Origin: JAFDWR01 sp038216655
GTDB lineage: Bacteria > Armatimonadota > Fimbriimonadia > Fimbriimonadales > Fimbriimonadaceae
DNA length: 64,000 nucleotides
Assembly (NCBI GenBank): GCA_038216655.1
Contig: JBBQPZ010000014.1
Location: 29,182-93,181, forward strand
Direction: 5' to 3'
The position numbers and the translations under genes were made by a program. The notes below the pieces were generated by a model. It was not told the origin of the DNA and ran no database searches. It was given only the letters and a program-made list of their open reading frames with translations. This document shows, piece after piece, positions 54,776 to 64,000 of this stretch; the stretch's first letter is position 1; each line of letters opens with the position of its first letter.

Positions 54776-54796
<21 letters not shown>
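54648..54796. repeat. two tandem ~73-bp repeats overlapping the clpB end
   Basis: 54648-54719 and 54724-54796 share CGGCTCGCG, GGTTGCGGCG, GGCATGGCGA and CCCACCCT-GGCGC-GGTGG-TTCGCC. Each unit contains a GGCGAACCCACC/GGTGGTTCGCC-type hairpin. The second unit includes the last codons and stop of clpB. Confidence 0.75.
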
Positions 54797-57385
<2,589 letters not shown>

Positions 57386-57426
57386 ATTGTCTTGAGTCCA
57401 TCACTATCAAGTGACCGGACATGTAT

Positions 57427-57432
57427 ATTATA
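57427..57432 (-). promoter_or_regulatory. probable -10 box TATAAT of clpB
   Basis: TATAAT on the minus strand about 42 bases before the ATG. No matching -35 was found at 17 bases, so an alternative sigma factor is possible. Confidence 0.4.
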
Positions 57433-57498
57433 ACGTAGTCGTCAATCGATCTGTTCCGCCGATTCTCGCAGGAGTATCAGCGGTCTCAGTTGTTTGAG

Positions 57499-57504
57499 TA
57501 GAAT
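57499..57504 (+). promoter_or_regulatory. -10 box TAGAAT, leaderless-type
   Basis: TAGAAT eight bases before the ATG at 57513; no SD. Confidence 0.5.
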
Positions 57505-57512
57505 GTTGGCTT

Positions 57513-57905
57513 ATGAGTTCGGGCGCCCGGATCTTTCTAGGAATTGCTGCCCTCGCATTCTCGGGCATGTGCGGCTACGTCGCCCTCGCGGGAACGATTC
57601 CGAAGAATGTCTGGATCATGTGGGTGATTGCGGGAATCTGCTTCATGATCACCCTCGCCTGCATCCCGGGCCGCCATGCCCACTGGATCGGCCGAAGCTT
57701 AGCGGGGATCGTGGCGCTCGGGTCGGTCGGCTACCTGATCGCGATGGCGTTCGAGCCTCCAGACCCCAGCGGTGTGACCTCGATTTGGAAGGCGATCGGC
57801 CTCTTCTCGGCATGGGGTCTGCCGTCCGGCTGGTACGCGGCGGTCGGCCGCGCGCCGAGCTTTGGTCGGCTGAAGCGGATGATGGAAAACCTCAAAGCAC
57901 CGTAA
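57513..57905 (+). CDS. small multi-span membrane protein
   Basis: 130 residues, three to four membrane helices (about 5-27, 32-52, 60-80 and 90-110), with a basic C-terminal tail GRLKRMMENL. No known family recognised. It stands alone between divergent clpB and convergent mnmE. Start set at the ATG behind the TAGAAT box. Confidence 0.7.
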   Translation: MSSGARIFLGIAALAFSGMCGYVALAGTIPKNVWIMWVIAGICFMITLACIPGRHAHWIGRSLAGIVALGSVGYLIAMAFEPPDPSGVTSIWKAIGLFSAWGLPSGWYAAVGRAPSFGRLKRMMENLKAP

Positions 57906-57927
57906 CGGGCGACTAATTGTGCCCGCT

Positions 57928-57946
57928 GACATTCCTGTCGGCGAGG
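57928..57946. repeat. degenerate palindromic repeat of family A
   Basis: GCTGACA-TTCC-TGTCGGC, the inverted and imperfect form of the hairpin at 58039. Confidence 0.45.
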
Positions 57947-58038
57947 CGTTGGAATCGACGCCAAACTGCAGGGGTTGATTGGAGGCCGGAGCTACCTATG
58001 GCTCGGTTTAGCCCACCAACGGGTGCCAATTCCCCATG

Positions 58039-58068
58039 GCCGACAGGAGTGTCGGCGCTCCCAGTTAG
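58039..58068. repeat. palindromic repeat family A copy 3
   Basis: 30 bases identical to 58-87. It touches the stop codon of mnmE (minus strand), the same placement as copy 1 after the amine oxidase gene. Confidence 0.88.
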
Positions 58069-59373
58069 CTATTTCCCGATGCAGAAGTCGTGAAAGATCC
58101 GGTGGAGCACGTCAGGCGACGCGGTCTCGCCCGTGACCTCGCCTAAGGCGGCGATCGCCTCGTTCAGGTTCACGGAAGCCAGGTCGGCAGGATGATCGGT
58201 CCGAAGTGTCACCATCGCCTCGTTCACGGCCTGCCAAGCCACGCCGAGGGGTAGCTGGTGCCTCGGCGCGATCACGATCTCCGGCATCTCTCCGGCAAAC
58301 TCTCGAACGAGTTGACGTAGGGCGGGGATTCCCGCCCCGGTCAGCGTGGAGATGTGCTCGCCAGGAACTGCGGATGCATCCTTCATGAGGTCGATCTTCG
58401 TCGCGATCACCCGGTACGGGATCGAGAGTCCTTCAAGCTCGGCTTCGTCGGCTTCAGTCCACCCGACCGAGGAATCGAACAAGTACAGTGCCAAATCGGC
58501 GTTCGCCATTTGAAGTCGCGACCTCCGAACCCCTTCCGCTTCGACCTCATCATCGACCTCACGCAGTCCCGCGGTGTCGATCAGTACAACGGGCAGCCCG
58601 TCGAGATCGATTGACTCTTCAACGAAGTCGCGGGTCGTACCTGGGACAGGGGACACAATGGCTCTCTCCGAAGCCAGGAGCTTATTGAGAAGGGAAGACT
58701 TACCCGCGTTGGGCCTACCCACCAGCGCCACCCGCATGCCCTCCCGCAGGAGGCGGCCGAAGGTCGCCGACTCCAGCAAGGGTGCCAGCCCCTTCGCAAC
58801 CTGGCGAAGCCGGGTCAGGGCAAGTCCGCGGTCCAACCCGCCGATTTCCTCGCTGAAGTCGACGGACGCCTCGACGGCAGTAAGGAGAGAGATGAGTTCC
58901 TCTCGCAGCTCGGATAATCGGCGGAAGAGCTCCCCCTCGCGAAGCCAGTTCGCCATCCGAAGCTGAGCCTCGGTCTGCGCCTCGATGGTGTCCCGCACCG
59001 CTTCGGCCTGGGTCAGGTCAATCCGGCCGTTCAGAAAAGCCCGCTGGGTGAACTCGCCGGGCTCGGCCATCCTTGCCCCGGCACCGATGGCCGCTTCGAC
59101 CAGCGCGCGGACGGAAACCGGCGAACCGTGGATCGAGCACTCCACCGCGGGCTCCGCCGTGTAGCTCCGGTCGGAGGCAAAAAGGGTCAGGTAGCCGTCG
59201 TCGCCATGCAAGAACGTTCCGTAGTAAAGCCGCAGCGGTTCCGCATCCGGAGGCAAAGCGGGGAAGAGCCGCCGCGCAATCGCCCACGCGTCCTCACCCG
59301 AGAGCCGCACGATCGCCACCGCGGCGCGAGCCGAGCCAGTGATTGGGGCAACGATCGTATCGAAATGACTCAC
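58069..59373 (-). CDS. mnmE: tRNA modification GTPase MnmE
   Basis: 434 residues. N-terminal tetrahydrofolate-binding domain (DTIVAPITGSARAAVAIVRL), a helical domain, an inserted G domain with P-loop GRPNAGKSS (219-227), GTTRDFVEE and DTAGLRE, and the invariant C-terminal FCIGK. With MnmG it makes the 5-carboxymethylaminomethyl or related modification of wobble U34. GTG start. Confidence 0.96.
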   Translation of the reverse strand: MSHFDTIVAPITGSARAAVAIVRLSGEDAWAIARRLFPALPPDAEPLRLYYGTFLHGDDGYLTLFASDRSYTAEPAVECSIHGSPVSVRALVEAAIGAGARMAEPGEFTQRAFLNGRIDLTQAEAVRDTIEAQTEAQLRMANWLREGELFRRLSELREELISLLTAVEASVDFSEEIGGLDRGLALTRLRQVAKGLAPLLESATFGRLLREGMRVALVGRPNAGKSSLLNKLLASERAIVSPVPGTTRDFVEESIDLDGLPVVLIDTAGLREVDDEVEAEGVRRSRLQMANADLALYLFDSSVGWTEADEAELEGLSIPYRVIATKIDLMKDASAVPGEHISTLTGAGIPALRQLVREFAGEMPEIVIAPRHQLPLGVAWQAVNEAMVTLRTDHPADLASVNLNEAIAALGEVTGETASPDVLHRIFHDFCIGK

Positions 59374-59415
59374 GAAACCGATTTTGGACTAAGCGCGGAG
59401 GCATTTGGCGAGGAG

Positions 59416-59421
59416 TAGACT
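59416..59421 (+). promoter_or_regulatory. -10 box TAGACT of the transaldolase gene, leaderless-type
   Basis: Six bases (GAGGGC) before the ATG at 59428. GAGGG could alternatively act as a very close SD. Confidence 0.45.
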
Positions 59422-59427
59422 GAGGGC

Positions 59428-60093
59428 ATGAAGTTGTTCGTGGATACCGGGGATGTTGAAGAGGTTCGTCAGGCTGCGGAGTGGGGGATCATCGATGGCG
59501 TCACCACTAACCCGACCCTGATCGCCAAGTCGGGCAAAGGTTTCAAGGAAACCGTCCTCAAGATCTGCGAGCTCGTCCCCGGCGGCGAGATCAGCGCCGA
59601 AGTCGTCGCGACCGACTATGACTCGATGCTCAAGGAGGCCCTTGAGATTCACAGTTGGCACGAGCAGATCGTGGTCAAGGTGCCGCTGATCCAGCCCGGT
59701 ATCCGTTTGGTGAAGACCCTCTCCGACAAGGGGATCAAGACCAACGTGACCTTGGTGTTCACGGCATCGCAGGCGTTGCTCGCCGCGAAGGTGGGGGCGA
59801 CCTTCATTTCGAACTTCGTGGGTCGCGTGGATGACATCAGCGACGACGGCATGAACGCGGTCGCGGCGTCGGTGGACATGGTCCACACCTACGGATTCGA
59901 CAGCCAGATCCTGGTCGCCAGCGTGCGGCACCCGATGCACGTGGTGCAGGGCATGGCGGTCGGTGCACACATCGCGACGATGCCGATCAAGATCCTCGAG
60001 ATGCTGTTCAAGCACCCGCTGACCGACACCGGTCTGCAGCGCTTCCTCGGCGACTGGAACACGGCGGGCCTGAGCATCTTCCCGAAGGCGTAA
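59428..60093 (+). CDS. tal: transaldolase, short TalC/MipB type
   Basis: 221 residues, the short single-barrel class. MKLFVDTGDVEEVRQA, GVTTNPTLIAKSG and the Schiff-base lysine K84 in IVVKVPL are conserved, with TLVFTASQALLAAKVGATFISNFVGR after it. It interconverts pentose-phosphate sugars; the same family includes fructose-6-phosphate aldolases, but Phe in TLVFTASQA favours transaldolase. It complements the gnd-zwf-pgl operon 6 kb away. Confidence 0.93.
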   Translation: MKLFVDTGDVEEVRQAAEWGIIDGVTTNPTLIAKSGKGFKETVLKICELVPGGEISAEVVATDYDSMLKEALEIHSWHEQIVVKVPLIQPGIRLVKTLSDKGIKTNVTLVFTASQALLAAKVGATFISNFVGRVDDISDDGMNAVAASVDMVHTYGFDSQILVASVRHPMHVVQGMAVGAHIATMPIKILEMLFKHPLTDTGLQRFLGDWNTAGLSIFPKA

Positions 60094-60872
60094 TGGAGGG
60101 GAAAGTCCCTGTTTGGAGGATGCTTCATGAGGGCATGGAGGCCCTTGGCGGTTTCTGCCGTCGCATTGACTTGCGTGACTGGGTGCTTGCCAAGTACCCC
60201 GGAACTAACCTGAGCACGATCAACACACAGATTGGCTTTTGCATGGTGAATAGCCCGTCTCGCTGGCAGTATCCGGGCTGCAAGGCCAGAATCTGCCCTT
60301 CCAACCATTTGGACTTCCTTTACCAACCCTCGCGAGAGTCGCTTGAGCTCTATGATCCAGCGAAACATGGAGTCTGGGAAATTCGCGAGGCGGAGGGGGG
60401 GAAATTCGAGGTTGGAATCTGCGACGTTGGCTCTGATCCAGGGGATTTGCCTTCTGAGCCGAGCGAGATTGCGGAGTCCTATGCCTTTGCACAAGAGGCC
60501 CATCTCCGAGACTTTCTGGCTAGCCACTTGGAGTTACTTGAGATTGGGCTGACTCTCGAACCTCGCGGGGTTGAGTACCGGACGGGTGTTGGACCGATTG
60601 ACATCCTTGCCCGGGACGGCGCGGGCGGATATGTCGTTATCGAACTCAAGGTGGGCCGCGGGCCCGATTCAGTTGCTGGCCAAATCTTGCGCTACGTCAA
60701 CTGGGTTCGAATTCACCTAGCCCAAGGCAAGGCAGTACGCGGCATCATTGTCGCGCAAGTCATTCCAGAGACGGTTCTGTACTCGATCGCAAGCGATCCC
60801 AGTCTTTCGGCACGTCAGTACGAGCTTGAAATGAAGCTAAGTTCTCCGATCACGCTGGCTTCAAGCCCTTAG
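60093..60872 (+). CDS. NucS-like PD-(D/E)XK nuclease with N-terminal winged-helix-like domain
   Basis: 259 residues. The C-terminal half (about 125-245) has the EndoMS/NucS nuclease core: GPIDILARD (D170), VVIELKVGR (E184, K186) and Q197 with RYVNW. The N-terminal half (about 5-75, WRMLHEGMEALGGFCRRIDL) looks like a winged-helix module of the DUF7669 type rather than the usual NucS beta-barrel. NucS cuts mismatched DNA in some archaea and actinobacteria; this one may instead act in defence or repair (inference). The ATG overlaps the transaldolase stop as TAATG. Confidence 0.72.
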   Translation: MEGKVPVWRMLHEGMEALGGFCRRIDLRDWVLAKYPGTNLSTINTQIGFCMVNSPSRWQYPGCKARICPSNHLDFLYQPSRESLELYDPAKHGVWEIREAEGGKFEVGICDVGSDPGDLPSEPSEIAESYAFAQEAHLRDFLASHLELLEIGLTLEPRGVEYRTGVGPIDILARDGAGGYVVIELKVGRGPDSVAGQILRYVNWVRIHLAQGKAVRGIIVAQVIPETVLYSIASDPSLSARQYELEMKLSSPITLASSP

Positions 60873-61220
60873 CCCGGATTATTCTCCCTTGGATGCCTCG
60901 GGACGCTCCAACCGCGGCTTTCCTCCCGGCTGAGGTTGGAGCCCCGAGGCTAAGACCACTCGTTCACTCTTCCGTGATCTCGCGCGATACAAGGCGCCAG
61001 GTTTTAGCCTCGGGATTCTAAGTTAACGTCCCGCCAGTACGCGGGGCGGGAGCATCCCGAGGCATCCGGTCTGGGCTAACCCGGATTATTCACGCTTGTT
61101 TCAGAGGGGAATTCTCCGGCGTAGGTTAAACCAACGGAAACAGGCTTGGTTAACCGTGGGCTTAACGCTCCTTCCCAAAGCAGTAGGCGGGCGATTTGAA
61201 CCCGTGATGAATCCGGGTTA
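60873..61220. mobile_element. nested palindromic element between two nuclease genes
   Basis: GGATGCCTCGGGACGCTCC (60891-60909) pairs with 61049-61067 (one wobble). An inner pair is GCCCCGAGGCTAAGACC (60941-60957) with 60998-61014. CCCGGATTATTC appears at 60873 and 61080, and its inverted GAATCCGGG near 61208. It ends inside the stop codon of the Uma2 gene. No ORF inside. MITE-like (inference). Confidence 0.6.
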
Positions 61221-61715
61221 GGCATCCAGCGAACAGCCGCAGGTCAGCACGATCTTCGTTGGCGAAGCCAACTCCCGCGTTCCGTCGGCGGTGTGATAGT
61301 AGACCTTGCCGTCATACGGATTGACGACCACCACATCCTTCACTCCTTGCGAGAGGTAGAACGGCGGCCCGGTCTCAAGGTCCTTCTTCTCGTAGCCCTT
61401 GCTCACGATCTCGACCACCGCGTCGGGCACGATCTCCAGGGTTTCGTCTTGAATCGGCGGCTCGACGCAGAAGATGGAGAGATCCGGTCGCTTGATGGAC
61501 CCATCAGGAAAGCGGACATATACATCCTGAATGCCGGAGCATCCGCACCCGCTGTCCCGGTTTGGGGAACACCTCAGGCTGTTTGCGACCTTTTGAAGCG
61601 TGATCTGATGACGCGAGGCAGGCCAGGCCTCCCAGGTCGGTACGCCCTGCACCATTTCGAGCTTAATACCGACTTCGTCGGCCGCATCCATGAGCTGCTG
61701 CCAGTTGAGCACCAT
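61218..61715 (-). CDS. Uma2 family (DUF820) nuclease-like protein
   Basis: 165 residues. The core QDVYVRFPDGSIKRPDLSIF and VPDAVVEIVSKGYEKKDLET give the D-(E)xK-type signature, then FYLSQGVKDVVVVNPYDGKV. Uma2 genes are abundant in cyanobacteria and deep-branching phyla; their biological role is unclear though they keep a PD-(D/E)XK nuclease fold. Divergent from the DinB-like gene with a 38-base gap that holds both promoters. Confidence 0.85.
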   Translation of the reverse strand: MVLNWQQLMDAADEVGIKLEMVQGVPTWEAWPASRHQITLQKVANSLRCSPNRDSGCGCSGIQDVYVRFPDGSIKRPDLSIFCVEPPIQDETLEIVPDAVVEIVSKGYEKKDLETGPPFYLSQGVKDVVVVNPYDGKVYYHTADGTRELASPTKIVLTCGCSLDA

Positions 61716-61721
61716 GCATCT

Positions 61722-61727
61722 ATTATG
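61722..61727 (-). promoter_or_regulatory. -10 box CATAAT of the Uma2 gene, leaderless-type
   Basis: Minus strand, six bases (AGATGC) before the ATG at 61715. Confidence 0.45.
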
Positions 61728-61740
61728 CGACCCGGGGCGA

Positions 61741-61746
61741 TAAACT
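61741..61746 (+). promoter_or_regulatory. -10 box TAAACT of the second DinB-like gene, leaderless-type
   Basis: Seven bases before the ATG at 61754, only 13 bases from the opposing CATAAT box, so each -35 region must overlap the other gene's -10 or start. Confidence 0.45.
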
Positions 61747-61753
61747 CAAAGGC

Positions 61754-62230
61754 ATGCGATACCAAGACCAGGTCGTCAAGCTCACCCAGAAGGCCATTCA
61801 GGACATCTGCCGGGCCGCCCTGGCGACTCCCGTCGACAAGCACGAATGGGTGCCGATGGGACACGCGCGGTCGGTGTTGAGCCAAATGCGGGAGATCGCG
61901 ACTCAATCTCCGTTCTTCACGGCGATCATCCGAGATGGCGACGTCCCAGTATTCGACGAGCACGCTCGACAACAGGCGCTCAAGCTCCGGGAGAGCTTCA
62001 CGATGGTCCAGGAGTGTGCCGACGCGGCCCACCGGACGACGGCCGAATTGTGTCAGGCGATCGCGGCATTCCCCGATAAGGAGCTTGAGGACGAGATCAC
62101 GCTGCCATTTGGCGGAGGAATGTCAATGACCAAGGCGGACGTTCTGTCTTTGGCCCACTGGAATCTTACTTATCACCTCGGGCAGATCAATCAGATTCAA
62201 TTGATGCTCGGCGACCGCGAGATGCACTGA
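61754..62230 (+). CDS. DinB-like superfamily protein
   Basis: 158 residues, four-helix-bundle pattern ending in LAHWNLTYHLGQINQIQLML, which carries the His-x(n)-His ligands typical of DinB proteins. It differs clearly in sequence from the DinB-like protein at 53657. Function unknown; metal-dependent thiol or small-molecule transferase is possible. Confidence 0.82.
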   Translation: MRYQDQVVKLTQKAIQDICRAALATPVDKHEWVPMGHARSVLSQMREIATQSPFFTAIIRDGDVPVFDEHARQQALKLRESFTMVQECADAAHRTTAELCQAIAAFPDKELEDEITLPFGGGMSMTKADVLSLAHWNLTYHLGQINQIQLMLGDREMH

Positions 62231-62365
62231 ATCCGGCTAGGTTTGCCGGGCCAAGGGTGGAGAAGTCGGTTCGAGGGGCCATAATGAAGAGTCGCGGAAG
62301 AGACATCGTGAACCTGGGCTTGGGAGACCAAATCAAAGATTCTCGATCAATTTTCCCCTGGAGGG
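62231..62365. other. intergenic region before the 23S rRNA promoter
   Basis: No 16S or tRNA gene here. AT-rich runs (AATCAAAGATTCTCGATCAA) just upstream of the -35 may act as an UP element. Confidence 0.4.
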
Positions 62366-62394
62366 TTGACATCGCCAGCGCATGTTGGTATCAT
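62366..62394 (+). promoter_or_regulatory. 23S rRNA promoter
   Basis: Perfect TTGACA (62366-62371), 17-base spacer, TATCAT (62389-62394). About 110 bases of leader follow, with a CTTGACAGTTGCATAG stretch resembling the rRNA leader boxA region and a TATCGAG/CTCGATA hairpin (62479-62494) just before the mature 5' end. Confidence 0.85.
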
Positions 62395-62504
62395 TTCCTC
62401 TTGTCGCTGGACTGAAAACAGTCAAGCGAACAGCGCAGAGATCCTTGACAGTTGCATAGCGGTTGATTGAGAAGCATGTATCGAGCACTCGATAGAGCGA
62501 GAGT

Positions 62505-64000
<1,496 letters not shown>

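Noticed and set aside
61180..61220. tRNA-like GGGTTCAAATC string on the minus strand
   Set aside because: The T-arm stem does not pair and no acceptor or anticodon arm fits; it belongs to the palindromic element.

Overview
The window is a high-GC, densely coded bacterial chromosome segment. It carries a 16-gene division and cell-wall (dcw) cluster with a DNP-R type MurE (the meso-diaminopimelate-adding form), a MurC-Ddl fusion, DUF881 and small-basic-protein genes before ftsA, a PEP-CTERM protein, a type-IV-pilin-like secreted protein with a C-terminal DG/DF-HVK tag, and a 23S rRNA gene not linked to a 16S gene. Together these suggest a diderm from a deep lineage such as Armatimonadota (Fimbriimonadia-like). 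That placement is inference from gene content; no search was run.

Layout. 1-9.6 kb: mostly minus-strand operons (aldo/keto reductase, small membrane protein, amine oxidase; an NtrB/NtrC-like two-component pair whose regulator lacks the DNA-binding domain; ubiX, HEAT-repeat protein, TIGR01777 epimerase) plus an Eis-like acetyltransferase. 9.7-16.4 kb: RDD membrane protein, GAF-PAS-GGDEF cyclase, PEP-CTERM/HAF protein, secreted protein with an internal duplication, amidohydrolase, pseudopilin. 16.6-24.6 kb: a 605-residue protein with repeated winged-helix-like segments, rpsT, a block of palindromic repeats, DedA protein, two FKBP isomerases, a lipoprotein, a MetH that ends after its pterin domain beside a nested palindromic element, and a 31-residue membrane peptide. 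24.7-25.6 kb: about 1 kb without an intact gene. 25.7-44.4 kb: mraZ-rsmH-ftsL-ftsI-murE-murF-mraY-murD-ftsW-murG-murC::ddl-ftsQ-DUF881-sbp-ftsA-ftsZ, tightly packed with many start/stop overlaps. 44.6-49.3 kb: zinc-ribbon-like protein, membrane-anchored protein, hisF, two membrane proteins, trpB. 49.6-53.2 kb: oxidative pentose-phosphate genes gnd-zwf-pgl. 53.6-62.2 kb: two DinB-like proteins, clpB, mnmE, transaldolase, a NucS-like nuclease and a Uma2-type nuclease. 62.5 kb to the end: 5' half of a 23S rRNA gene behind a strong promoter.

Two themes cross the window. First, many genes that begin a transcript have a TAnnnT-type -10 box only 5-8 bases before the start codon and little or no ribosome-binding site, as expected of leaderless mRNAs. 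Second, the intergenic spaces are filled with several families of palindromic repeats, and three dcw genes (ftsI, murF, murD) carry such repeats in frame in their coding sequence. The best candidates for something unusual are these in-frame repeats, the truncated MetH, the four-module winged-helix protein, the response regulator without an HTH and the unlinked 23S gene.
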